From Ctena decussata (taxonomy: Eukaryota; Mollusca; Bivalvia; Lucinida; Lucinidae): DNA of 64,000 nt. Positions 47,591 through 57,983 of the stretch are shown here, piece by piece (positions within the stretch are counted from its first letter, which is position 1; every line of letters starts with the position of its first letter). A program made the translations under genes and the position numbers. Below the pieces are notes generated by a model. The model was not told the DNA's origin, searched no databases, and saw only the letters and a program-made list of their open reading frames with translations. The stretch is taken from assembly GCA_963989385.1 (NCBI GenBank), contig OZ022499.1:80217903-80281902 (forward strand). Reading direction: 5' to 3'.

Positions 47591-47904
47591 TGCTAACTTG
47601 ACCGAGCTCTACTTTGAGAATGCAAATATACTTATTTTTACCTATTTTATGAGAAAGCATATCCAAATTCCTTTAAAATGATACGTACATTATCAGGATA
47701 GGGTGCTTGGTTCAAAAGTTATGACATGTTTTCGACAAGCCATTGCGACTAATTTTGTAATCATGCTCCAATGTATTCAGTATACGGGCTGATGGCACCG
47801 AATTTCTCATTCATTAAGCATAAATTGCGGCAGGGATTTAAGTCTTCTACTTATAGTCTAATTCATATACACTGTAAAATGCAGAAATATGGGCGGCACC
47901 TTCA

Positions 47905-48530
47905 GCAAATATTTTTGAGTGGTTCGCTCGTTTCCATGGTAACCAGGCTGCCATTTTCTGGTTCAAAATGGCAGCGAAATCAGAGTTTTATATGAAGAGA
48001 ATAATGACAAAACGACAGAATATGATAAAGAACACCCATAAATGATACAATGTATGAAGCAATTATAAAAGCTGCACCAGATGCTAGCATTTTTTATTTG
48101 TGAGTTTGTTTCCATGGTAATATGGCGGCCATTTTCTTGTTCAAAATGGCCGCCAACACAAAGTTTCCATGATAAAAAGACATCAAATGCAAAATAAAAA
48201 AGATTAGAAACAGTCACAAATCCTAAAGGTACTTAAACGCAATTCAGTTATACAAGTTTTACAATTTGCAAGCATTATTTAGTGGTTCAGCTGTTTCCAT
48301 GGTAACCAGGATGCCATTTGCTTGCCCAAAATGGCCACGTAAAGAGTGTTTGCCGGCCAACCTGAAAGAGATGATATTACGAGAAAAGGGGATAAAGCAA
48401 ATTCACAAATGAACTAGTGTGTGCCTCAATACCTAGTTAAAGCTGGAACATTTGCGCGCATTTTTAAGTGGTTCACTTGTTTCCAAGGTAATTTTGTGGC
48501 TTTTTTGTTGGTCAAACTTTCTGTAAAATC
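47905..48530 (+). repeat. Four-copy tandem repeat (about 180 bp) with X-box-like sites
   Basis: Units share TTTTTGAGTGGTTC, GTTTCCATGGTAACCAGG and TTTTCTGGTTCAAAATGGC. The palindrome GTTTCCATGGTAAC occurs at 47930, 48108 (last base T) and 48293, and a decayed GTTTCCAAGGTAAT at 48479. Spacing is 178, 185 and 186. AAAATGGC(C/A)GC phrases follow about 25-30 bases downstream of each site. Confidence 0.85.
47930..47943. promoter_or_regulatory. RFX X-box-like palindrome
   Basis: GTTTCCATGGTAAC matches the consensus used for RFX/DAF-19 sites on ciliary genes. No start codon or first exon is identified nearby, so this is a sequence match only. Confidence 0.35.
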
Positions 48531-48819
48531 TGCATTTCCATGAAAAAAGAAGGTAAAGCCCGAAATGCACGTCTCGCTTACCACTTCTCGCAACAGATAC
48601 AAGTCACTATCTCATTCATCTGTAAGATATGCTTATATTGCAAAATATGCACTTCTGGTTAGTAAATAGAACATATTCTTGCAAAATAAATAGCTCATCC
48701 AAGCGTGTCTATTTGTTGTCATACATGAGTAAAGAACATATGTTCTTTGATCATTCGGGACCATAATAAATAGCAGATAACATTTATTTCATCAGTCTCC
48801 CCGTACTTGGTTAATTGGT

Positions 48820-49030
48820 TGGTAGTATGGGGTTTAAAAACTCTTTGAAACAGTATTTCAATTTGTGTCGAGCTGTCTCCCAGAGAGGGAGAGAAATAAG
48901 AGATATGACAGGCGAGAGAAGAAATATCCAAATTACCCCACCCACAACTACTGCAAACATAGTAGACCCTTACTCTTCTATTATCCATATAAATTAGTTG
49001 GACGCCTCGGCACTGAAATTTACCAGGCAC
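48820..49030 (+). repeat. Dispersed repeat family G, copy 2
   Basis: Matches 29551-29750: GAAACAGTATTTCAATTTGT, CTGTCTCCCAGAGAGGGAGA, CCACCCACAACTACTGCAAA. Short open frames here are repeat sequence. Confidence 0.7.
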
Positions 49031-49049
49031 CATCGCCCGGACGCAACCA

Positions 49050-50348
49050 TGACTGCATCCCCCTCAACCCCCTTCCCACAACCACCGTACTTAGAAACGT
49101 ATCCCCGGGTTTATTATAATAATGCAGATTATATTTTTACCATTCCTTTAGGGTGGTCATTTGACAGTTAGAAAACAGTTAAATTGAAGTCGGTTTAATG
49201 TAACTAATGTTAAGTGTAATGTGGCAGCCATATAAAAAGTGTTCCCATACTTCACCATAGTGAATATTACATAATAGACCCATTGGGCTCATTCTGAGTC
49301 AGTTCGAAAATAGTTCCGCCGAAGCCGGGGTGCTGGGGGACATTGGCAGAGTTGCAACACTAAATTACTGCACTTGAACTGGCTTAATGAAACCAAGTCT
49401 CTTGTACCTGTTTCTTTAATGTCTGCCTTGCTTCCAGAAGATATTTCAAAATTTATTCTTAGTTAAAAAGACCTGATACAAATCCTTGAAATATCTTCAC
49501 TGACCATAGAACGCTCCTTTCATGATTTATTTTGGCTGAACAGTTGACAATGTTTGTCAGCTGATCAGTAAGTAACTTAAAGACCCTTTATTTTTATAAT
49601 CTTATATTTTGAGTTATCGCTGCAAGCTTCTTACTAAAGAGTCATTATTGTAAATGACCCTGATATAGTTTAAACAAATAGAACATCGTTAAGTTTCACT
49701 TAAAACCGTTCGGGTACTATAAATTGGCAACTAAAATGAGCTTCTTCCAATAAACGGTAAAAATACAGCGTACAAACCTGGCGCGCTTTTTCATAATATT
49801 GCATGGTTCGACGGGGAACCAGGAAAGGAACTAGTACTTTGTGGAGCTATTTTCCCATCATTTTAATTATTATTATTTCAGCCTTTATGAGGATTAGAGA
49901 CATTGAAAAAGTTGAATATGGAAATCCGCATCTGTAGTACTAAATTTGGTTATCCAAACACATTGTTTCCCGTACTCTTTGCAACAGTTATGTAATTCAA
50001 TATATATGCTCATTAACCCACATTCTCATTTAGGTTGATTTAGACGTTCTATCACTGTGAGTAGAAAGTACTATGGACACTTTAAGGTGCATAGTCCAAC
50101 ATCAGCAGCGGCCGCAGCAGACTAGTGCGATAACAGAAATTGATGGTACCAAAATATACATCGTCCTAAAATAAACATACAAATTTAAATAACAACTTCA
50201 TTCAGGACTGACAAAAGAAAAAAAACAACTCCAAATTGATATTCATCTTGGCTTTGCACTGTTTGACCAACACAAAGGCACTGTTATGTGGGCATTCTTT
50301 GATATTTCTGTGGTGTTTTATGATATGGGAGGGGGCAGGCGAAATAGA
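49050..50348. other. Non-coding stretch
   Basis: AT-rich, no recognisable gene or element end. Confidence 0.5.
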
Positions 50349-50520
50349 TGAAATGACGCATTTTACGACCTTTTCAAGAGCATTCGGTCATATGAGACGA
50401 CAAGAGAAAAATGAAAGGATGTGTGCAATGGAACCCTATTTACGGGTGAAAAGAGTTTTGCCTACAGCGAGAATTGAACCGCTAGCTCAGTGCTAAATCC
50501 ATTGAGCTACGAGTACTCCT
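50349..50520 (-). repeat. tRNA-derived SINE, minus strand
   Basis: On the minus strand the head has a perfect A-box form TAGCTCAATGGATTTAGCA and a B-box-like GGTTCAATTCT, followed by the shared core GGGTTCCATTGCACAC, TTTCAT and ATATGACCGAA, ending near GGTCGTAAAATG. The tail matches the modules in the C elements, while the tRNA head is different, as in SINE families that share a core. Confidence 0.75.
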
Positions 50521-50849
50521 TAAATGTATGCTGATCTTTAATTGTCGACTGCGATACTTGGAATAAAATCTTTTGAATTGTGACAGAAAGTGATATGAGA
50601 ATATGAGTTTTATGACAATTGAATTTATGTTTATATGTATGTGTTTACATAATTTTCATGCGGGGAGAATGCCAAATAATTCTGATTAATGCCGACCAAA
50701 GTTTATATACGGTAAATAATAAATGTTCAAGGTACTTTCACTTTCGCTTTCCTTTGCTTTGTATATAAAGATATATGGAAAATAGCAAAACACAATAATT
50801 TAGATCAAAACTGACTCGATTAAATTTGCTTAACACAATAAAATAGCGA

Positions 50850-51053
50850 ATGCATAATCGTAGTTTCGGGGGAGCCCTCGATCAACTGATGAAAAATCCT
50901 GACGTCAAATTTAGCGTAACGGCGGATGGAGAAACGTCATTAATATCGCCGATACCATCTCTCCAATCAATGATTTCCGCGGCATATAAAATAGCTCATG
51001 GCACAAAAGTGGAATGTTTTTTGTGGATTATAGGTCATAGAATTCAAATATGA
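50850..51053 (+). CDS. Possible small open frame or exon, unrecognised
   Basis: A 67-codon frame beginning MHNRSFGGALDQLMKNPDVK has an even, protein-like composition and lies outside the repeats I can delimit, 0.85 kb upstream of the kringle exon and on the same strand. There is no signal peptide, no domain I recognise, and no clear splice signals, so it may be chance. Confidence 0.15.
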   Translation: MHNRSFGGALDQLMKNPDVKFSVTADGETSLISPIPSLQSMISAAYKIAHGTKVECFLWIIGHRIQI

Positions 51054-51577
51054 GTGCCTCAGTTTTGTAGACCAGTTATTTACCTGTTAAAAGTCGGCTT
51101 ATTTCAGTCAAATTGCTCTAGTTTTCTTGTTAACGATCGGATTTTACCGAGGCAATCGACCTCGTAAAGGTCACTATCTCAGAATTTATTTGATTGGTCA
51201 GTCTGACTAATCACGCTTACACGTTGCCGCGGAAACCGTTTCAAGGCACCCCACTATGTTGTAAACAATCGGAAAAATGCGGCCACGTCATAATGACGTT
51301 AAAGGAAATCGACGGTGGTCAGTGGTTATCAAACGTTATTTTACGTGTAAAATAGAATTTTTGGCACTGAAAATGCCCTATAATTAAAAAAGAAGGATGT
51401 TTTCATTATTCTTCAGAAAAATCATGACAAAATTCTTATAAACTATAGCAATACAACATGGTAAAAAGGGGGTATTTTTAGCGCGCAACAAGCAAATTAC
51501 GCGATGACGTAACGTCATCTGAACCCCCTACTAATAGTGTAGGCCTTGATCGGACTGCTTTAGCAGCAGTCTGATTT

Positions 51578-51809
51578 GAGCTACACGACAAAACCAACAA
51601 TGTACTTGTGCGCCCAGTGCAGACTCAGATCAGCCTGGACATCCGCCCAGTTTGACCAGACTCTTCGTTCAGTGCTCAAAGGGAAGCTAAGGGTCTAAGC
51701 TACGGGCATGCGGACAGCGAAGACTCTGATCAGACTGGGCGGATGCCCAGGCTGATCTGAGTCTGCGCTGGGCGCACAACCACATTGTAGGTTTAGGCGT
51801 GTCGCGGCC
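51578..51809. mobile_element. MITE family A, copy upstream of the kringle exon
   Basis: Ends GAGCTACACGACAAAACC and the inverse, ending GGCGTGTCGCGGCC; inner arms well preserved (CAGACTCAGATCAGCCTGG, CCAGGCTGATCTGAGTCTGC). It ends 97 bases before the exon acceptor. Confidence 0.9.
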
Positions 51810-51905
51810 CTTTGTGTTTGCACTGTTACCCCAGATCTATATGTCCAAATACTTTTAACTTTTTCGGCAAATAAGGTAATAATCATAGGCAAACATCAGC
51901 TTCAG

Positions 51906-52172
51906 GGGAGATGACCTGCCCAGGGGACGTAGATCTGTTGTTATATTCCGGAGATGTAGCCGTGGCTAACGACGGAAACCCATGCAATTCGTGGGCACGA
52001 ATGGTTATACAAGAGTGGTTGCAGTATTCTCTGGACAAAGTTCAGCTTGGTGGCTCAATATACGACGCTAAAAATTACTGTCGGACAATCTGTGGATCAG
52101 TGCCCTGCTGTTACACATCAAACGATGACAATTCGTTAAAACAACGTACTTGTGAGAAGAATATATGTTTTT
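51906..52172 (+). CDS. Kringle-domain exon (phase 1-1)
   Basis: An acceptor AACATCAGCTTCAG precedes 267 bp (89 codons) that end at a perfect donor, TTTTT|GTAAGT. Numbering from the first full codon, the kringle cysteines are 4, 26, 58, 68, 82 and 87, with the family landmarks LYSGDVAVANDGNPC (residues 12-26), W29, NYCR (56-59), PCCYT (66-70) and the C-x4-C end. C1-C2 and C5-C6 spacings fit known kringles; C2-C3 and C4-C5 are a few residues longer. Two extra cysteines (62 and 67) are present; residue 67 replaces the usual Trp of PWCYT. Kringles are disulphide-bonded binding modules of secreted or membrane proteins (proteases, receptors such as ROR and Kremen). Symmetric 1-1 exons are typical of this module. 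Upstream exons, including a signal peptide, were not found. Confidence 0.85.
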
Positions 52173-52179
52173 GTAAGTT

Positions 52180-52415
52180 GAGCCGCGACATGACAAAGCC
52201 AACGAAGTGGTTATGCGCCCAGCGCGGACTCAGATCAGCCTGGGCATCCGCTTAGTCTAATCAGACCTTTTGCTGTGCGTTTAAAGGGTAGCCAGGAGCA
52301 TAAGCTAGCTTCAAATGGACAGCGAAGACTCTGATCTGACTGGGCGGATGCCCAGGATGATCTGAGTCTTGGCTGGGCGCACATTCCACTTTGTTGGTTT
52401 TCTCGTGTCGCGGCC
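52180..52415. mobile_element. MITE family A, copy directly after the kringle splice donor
   Basis: Starts GAGCCGCGACATGACAAAGC only seven bases after the exon end, so the donor GTAAGTT abuts the element. Right end TTTTCTCGTGTCGCGGCC. The donor consensus is intact. Confidence 0.9.
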
Positions 52416-52477
52416 CTGTTATCGTCTCTTTTTGAAATATGCTTGCTGCCCTGTCCACAGTCACAATTCATATACTG

Positions 52478-54049
52478 GACAAAAAAAAGTTAAGGATCAA
52501 ACATTTGACTGAAATTTTTATATTGGAAAAAGTAAGTTTCAAAAAAGCGTTTTCTTCTGTTGAATACATCTAACAATGCTGCACAAGAGTGCATGACAGA
52601 TACTGGATTCTGATCACGTGACACACCAGCAGAAATGAATAATCAGGCATACCCCTAAAATTAAAGTGAAAACTGGCATGAACACAAAACTGAATGTTCA
52701 TTATTTTTGGCTTTATTCATGCAATATCATTTTCAGTTCTAAGTGTGACCTCTAAGGACATAAAATACTTCATGACAGCTACTCGGTACGCTTCTGGTAA
52801 ATTCCGAGAGGCCCATTTAGGGACTCTTTGCCATGTTTTCACGAAATGCCTGAATGAGCTCTCGTTGAGTTTTAGGGAGCTTTTCGTGAACAGGACTGGC
52901 GGTGTAACATGTCCAAAGAATGCCCAATCGGATTTAAAACCTGTGATCAAATCGACATGTCAATGCGGGCGATTGTCTCTGTCGCTAGGTACTGGTCCAC
53001 CACATTTGCCCTGTGATTCGATGATGTCATCGCCAAAAACTTCAGCAAATAATCTCGTAATTGGATTAAACATGTCATTCCTAACTCGAACACCAATCAG
53101 AGCGCTTCTGTCTGACATGCGCAAGTCCACACAGTTGCCAATTCAGATGCCGCACCATGCCATGACTCACCCTCCTCGAGACATGTCATATTCCGCGACA
53201 CGATTTAATTCATAGTGTACATGATGTGTACCTGGCAGCCGTCACACCCTTCTCCCATCATGGTGGATATCTACATTCAAAGCTGGACTCATCTGTGAAA
53301 AGGACACGGGTCAAATGGCCCAGCTGCCAATTTGTGTCACTTTTTGCCGACTGTCGCCTCGCATTTCTATGAAATCGCACCAATCCTGGCCTCATTACCA
53401 GCATGCAAGTGAGCAAATTCGCTGTGTAAAGTCTGTTTCTAACCGTTTTTGTTGAAATTGGCAGATTAAATCATTTAATGGACCAATAATGCGCGTCCTC
53501 ACAGTGTTATTGTGATGAACCAGTAGCTTGGGACAGAGGCTATCGTCCGTATGGACAAGTCTAGTGAATCGCAAGTTTTAAATCTGATTGAACATGCTTG
53601 ACAGATGTTACAAAACACCAATTCTAATCACCAGAGGCTTCAGGAAACTCCTGGAGAACTAATTCATGCCTTTCATGAAAAATGGCAAACGAGTCCCCAA
53701 ATGAGCCTCTAGCGCTTTACCTAAAGAACACCGAGTAGCTGCCATGCAGTTATTTAGACCCCCAGAGATATCGATGAGCACTGGCATTGGTTTTGCATGG
53801 ATAGAGCCGAGAATTACGGACATCCAATTCCGTGATGATGCCAATTTTCCCTTCAGTTTTAGGTGTATATCTGTTTATTCGTTTCTACTGGTGTGTCACG
53901 TGATCCGATTCCAATATTGTTCATGCAGTTCTGTGTCGCTTTGATAGCTGTATTTAATATAAGAAAATTATTTTTGGATAATTTACTTTTCATAATTTAC
54001 GCTTCAGGCAAATATTTGATCCCTAACTTATTTTGCCCAGTATATAATG
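52478..54049 (-). mobile_element. Tc1-like element with long inverted ends, decayed
   Basis: The left end ACTGGACAAAAAAAAGTTAA, then GGATCAAACATTTGACTGAA, matches the inverse of the right end (TTAGGGATCAAATATTTGCC). Flanking TA dinucleotides are present. The match continues inward for about 400 bases, so both ends carry inverted copies of the transposase C-terminal region. It lies in the intron after the kringle exon. Confidence 0.8.
52717..53640 (-). pseudogene. Tc1-type transposase remnant
   Basis: On the minus strand the first catalytic segment is visible at about 53284-53305 as LTRVLFTDESSFE, matching the (V/L)FTDES block that carries the first Asp of the DDE/D triad. A C-terminal block at 52717-52950 reads SFRHFVKTWQRVPKW, like the region near the end of Tc1 transposases. 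Stop codons and frame changes lie between; the Asn-Pro-Ile-Glu motif with the last catalytic residue is not readable, so the enzyme is dead. The inverted second C-terminal copy is at 53659-53844. Confidence 0.65.
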
Positions 54050-54069
54050 ATTCATATTGGCTGATATCA

Positions 54070-54148
54070 TATGCCATCATTTAAGGTGACTGGGCATACT
54101 TTCATACTGTCTAATACTATAAGCCATCATTTAAGGTGACTGGGCACA
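54070..54148 (+). repeat. Direct repeat of 26 bp
   Basis: GCCATCATTTAAGGTGACTG followed by GGCA occurs twice, about 51 bases apart. Confidence 0.9.
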
Positions 54149-54326
54149 AAGTCAAGGGAAACAACTCTGTTAATTACATTTTACCCCCTTTCTTGGTAGG
54201 GGAACATTTTTTAAGGGTACAAATAAAAACGAAATGTAAGAGTCTAAAAAAAAGACCCATCTCAAATAATTGTATAAAGTAACATTTTAAAAGAATCTAA
54301 ACTATTCTAAATCCAAGACGAATTTC

Positions 54327-54425
54327 CCTGCAGGCACAAACTGTTGAATCAACATTGATTAAATGTTGATTCCATTTCATGTTGAATCAACGTTGAATCA
54401 GTACTGATTCAACATTGTGTGCCTT
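54327..54425. mobile_element. Short MITE with GCAGGCACA ends and GTTGAATCAAC core
   Basis: The left end CCTGCAGGCACAAACTG and the right end CATTGTGTGCC are inverted. The interior is a chain of TGTTGAATCAACATTGATT-like palindromes. The related element at 55414-55499 has the same ends but a different core. Confidence 0.7.
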
Positions 54426-54488
54426 GTATGTTGTCTTTTGGACATGATCTAACTGTTTGGGGATCAATTTGGTTTGTACAGCAGAAAT

Positions 54489-54857
54489 GAGCCGCGACAC
54501 GCAAAACCCAACCAAGTGGCATGTGCGCCCGGCGAAGACTCAGATCAGCCTGGGCATTCGCACAGTCTGATTAGAGTCTTCGCTGTGGGCTTTGTGGGAA
54601 GTAAGGGTCTAAGTTAGCTTCATACGGACAGAAAAGACTCACAAAAAGACATGTTTTTCCAAGTGAAGACTAAGATCAGCCAGGTCATCCACCCAGTCTG
54701 ATTAGAGACTTTGCTGTTGACATGGAGGTAGCTTAGATCCGCAACTATCCTTTAAGCACAAAGCGAAGATTCTGATCAGACTGGGTGACTGACCAGGCTG
54801 ATCTGAATCTTCGCTGGGCACACATGCCACTTTGTTGGGTTTGTCGTGTCAGTGGCT
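54489..54857. mobile_element. MITE family A, double or nested copy
   Basis: A left arm (GAGCCGCGACACGCAAAACC, GCGAAGACTCAGATCAGCCT) is followed by a second partial left arm (GTGAAGACTAAGATCAGCC) before a single right arm ending TTTGTCGTGTCAGTGGCT. This suggests one copy inside another or an internal duplication. Confidence 0.85.
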
Positions 54858-55118
54858 GTAGAGCGTTACAGTAAAAATTCTAACAAAAAAAAAATTATAT
54901 GTTGGGACAGATTTTTACGGGTTAAGGACGCTGGAGAATTACAGACATGCGTATCTGTGCCGCATAAAAGTTGTAATTGGATACGGGTTTATTGTTGAAA
55001 ACTGCACAGAAAATGCAGAGGGTAGCTATCTTTAATTGTTCTAATTCTAACAATGAAGAAGTTTAACCTTTGCTTTCATACTATGTTATTGAAGAGATTT
55101 AGGTAGAAAAAAAAAATT

Positions 55119-55760
55119 ACAGATATGTTCCTGGAGTAGTCTTCTACCAACCATATAAATTTTGTCCAAATCACTGATTTTGATCGGTTGCCATTGCAAC
55201 CTAAAGGCTAATTTTCTAAAAAATAAAAAAAAAAAAAATAAAAAAAACATTCAAAAGTTTTCAGAAGCCACAAGAAGTTTGAAGATGAAACTTTGCATAA
55301 ATGTTTATGACATTAGTTTCTACATCATATGTAATTTTATTATTGTTTCCCATGTGCTTTCTTTACTATGGCAATTTACAGCTTCCATAGGTTTATAATC
55401 AGAAAAGTGGAAACCCAGCAGGCACATGACGTCGAAATGACGTCCTACTGACGTCGATGCGTCAATACGATGTCATTTGGACGTTGTGTGCCCACTAGGA
55501 AATAGCATTTATTTCTGTGTTACTGCAGATATTTTTACGCTTTACAGAAATGTTCACGTAGAGGCCATCTAACAACCATACGAATTTTGACTAAATCGTT
55601 AAATTTGATTGGTGGCCATGGCAACGTAAGGTTACTTTTCTGACCAATATTCAAAACTCTTTTAAGAGGGCATAAGGTTGATGAAGCGGAACCTTTTTGC
55701 ATACATGTGAGATATTATCCTTGACATATTTTTGTTGAATTGCAACTTTAAGTTTCAATA
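55119..55760 (+). repeat. Diverged direct repeat, about 430-bp spacing
   Basis: CTACCAACCATATAAATTTT ... GGTTGCCATTGCAACCTAAA near 55145-55205 recurs as CTAACAACCATACGAATTTT ... GGTGGCCATGGCAACGTAAG near 55570-55630, each followed by TTCAAAA(C/G)TTTT. A weaker trace is near 58425-58490. Confidence 0.6.
55414..55499. mobile_element. Short MITE with GCAGGCACA ends and GACGTC core
   Basis: CCCAGCAGGCACATGACGTC at the left and GACGTTGTGTGCCCACTAGG at the right are imperfect inverses. The core is made of TGACGTC(G/A) repeats instead of the GTTGAATCAAC repeats of its relative at 54327. Confidence 0.75.
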
Positions 55761-56521
55761 GTTTACAGGGCTCAGCTATGAGGACGATTTCAAAAAAAAA
55801 TCCCTATGCTGGCTAACGTCTCCCGATTTGAGCTAAGAGAGAAATTAAAATGTCTAGAACAAATAGGTAAATCCAAAATTTGGACCAAAACTTCTCCCCA
55901 AAAGCCAAAAATGGGGCAAAACATCTCCATGCCTGAAACCTTTGGGCTGACCCTTAGAATTTAAAATATGAACATTGAAAGTAGGTCTTTTGGCAAAAGG
56001 TTTAGAGTAATTTTCCTTGAGCAGTCCTCTAACAACCATATGACTAACAAGAAATATCTTTAAAAAAAAAGATATAAGACGAAGTGAAAGAAGACATATA
56101 TGAAACAAATAATATTTTTTTTTTTATTTCTGTTGAAATAAGAAATTGGCTGCAAGTAAGATTTCAGAATACGTCCCGCAAAATTATCTGCACTCAATGT
56201 TTTAAATACACTATACGCCTTTAATAATTAAAATGTGAAAAAGGACCAAAATCTAATGGGGTATCTATGAGAAATTTTTACTGTGATTGAAAAAATTCCA
56301 AGTTCAAAACCCTGTCGCTATGTCATAATAACCAAATAAAAATTGGCTAAGTTCAAAATGCTGTAAATATATCTGATATCAATATTGAATAGCAGTATCC
56401 TTATGTTGGGGTTATCCACTATGGCGAGAAACCAAACTGGTCCGTAAATTGACATTCTTCGGTACATTCCGATATGCTTCCGATGATACGGTACTGTATT
56501 TTACCCGGTTCAGTACAGCTG

Positions 56522-57252
56522 GGTGCGTAAATTTACCGGAACGGACCGGAATGGACTGAATTACCGGAACGGACACCGGAACGGACCCGTTTTCCCCTAT
56601 CTTCAGCAGATATTTGTAAAAAAAATTTAAATAACTCTTATTTAATATTAATACATATTCTGTATGCCATCTAGCGCAAATCAATTAGAGATATTAGTCA
56701 AAATACTCTTTGAGTATTTTGCGCCATGGGTAGGCCTCTTAATACCCCACGCATATGCGTTTCATCTTAAAATCATATATAACCTTATACAAAAATCTGG
56801 TTATCTTCCTTCCAAGACTTGGAGCGAATGAAAAACACAAAAATTCCCGAATTTTTGTTCCATAGTATCATGACCAACATTTCAGCCATAGAAAATATGT
56901 AGAGCTATTGTGTTTCAGCTTTAAAATGAAACATTACAGTGGTCTAAATGTATAAAGGGAAACTTTGTATATCGATTGTACAGTTAGCACCATTATCATG
57001 TTTCAATAAGTCGTCAATTTATCTGACGGACAGACATGATTTGTTTCGCCAATAGTCCTTATCAGATATTGTCAAATCAAAATCAGGGGTTGCAAGTTAA
57101 GATAATACATGTTAGTCATAGGTAGGGCCTTGAATTAATCTGCGCGTGTAGATTGTATCAAAATATCTCAAAAATCGGCTGGAAATATGAATAATAAGGG
57201 TCCGTTCCGGTCCGACCCGGTAATTAGGTCCGTTCCCGTAAATTTACGCACC
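56522..57252. mobile_element. 731-bp inverted-repeat element
   Basis: GGTGCGTAAATTTACCGGAA and, inverted at the right, GGTGCGTAAATTTACGGGAA; both ends continue with CGGACC and GGTCCGTTCC-type repeats. No coding interior is recognised. Confidence 0.8.
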
Positions 57253-57716
57253 GAGTGAAAAGAACTACTTTTTTTACTACGAAAGACTTTTCGCACCATA
57301 GAATTTTTTTTTTCTCAAGCCATCGGCATTTGCGTTTCTCGCGTTCTGCTTAACTCTATCAATCATTACAGCGTTAAAGTGAAAAACATTTTTAAAACTA
57401 AATGCAAAGTGCAAATAATAACATTTTTAATGTAACTAAATCTTCTGACAGGTGAATAACAATTCCATGACATATGCGCTCTTCCGTACAGAGATCAAGT
57501 CAAGTTTTGGCGGCAACGATGATTTTATTAGACTTCGTCTAATATTCAGGTAATCGTCGTCCGTCCGTCGATCTACATTTTCAAACGACATTTCCTCTGT
57601 AGCCATTAGGCCCAATTTTAGTGAACGCTGACACAAAGCTGTTACAGGCAGGTCGAATGAATAGTTTTATTCTATCTAATTTTATTTTATTTTATTTTTC
57701 AATCAAAAAGAAACTA

Positions 57717-57913
57717 AGGGAGAGTCGGGTAACTTCGGACAGCGGGTAAATTCGGACAGAGAAATTGTTTCCTTTATATGTAAGTTGTTTGAAACTAAAA
57801 CAAAAAATAACTGGCCAAACAGTGAAAATCCTGATGAGACGGCTCATCATGAGCCGTCTCATCTGGATTTTCACTTTTTGCAATTGTATGTCCGAATTTA
57901 CCCGACTCTACCC
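57717..57913. mobile_element. MITE family P, copy 2, with internal hairpin
   Basis: Ends AGGGAGAGTCGGGTAAC and the inverse of TTACCCGACTCTACCC, with TA at 57715-57716 and 57914-57915. The centre (57822-57876) is a nearly perfect hairpin with arms GTGAAAATCCTGATGAGACG and its inverse, absent from the copy at 7581. Confidence 0.85.
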
Positions 57914-57983
57914 TATGGTTTTTATGGAAATTTATAGCTGCCATAGACTTATAATTGGAAAAATGGAAATTAGAAGTCATTTA

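Larger units (their letters stand above)
31439..47607. mobile_element. 16.2-kb inverted structure with satellite arms
   Basis: The left tip GCTCGGTCAAGTTAGCAGAA and the right tip (inverse, ending TTGACCGAGC at 47607) match. Inward from each tip come the same TTCTGCAGAA minisatellite cap, the same transition (ATTGAAAATTCTGCAAAATT, GCAGTTTT(T)ATTTCTTTG), and then the 163-bp satellite in opposite orientations. The interior (34440-40245) is not satellite. No transposase or replication protein can be read, and no flanking target duplication was found (left flank GTGTAG, right flank TCTACT). It could be a giant non-autonomous foldback transposon or an inverted satellite domain formed by rearrangement. 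Confidence 0.85.

Noticed and set aside
52694..53215. Plus-strand open frame of 173 codons
   Set aside because: It is the antisense of the Tc1-type transposase remnant, whose coding strand is minus.
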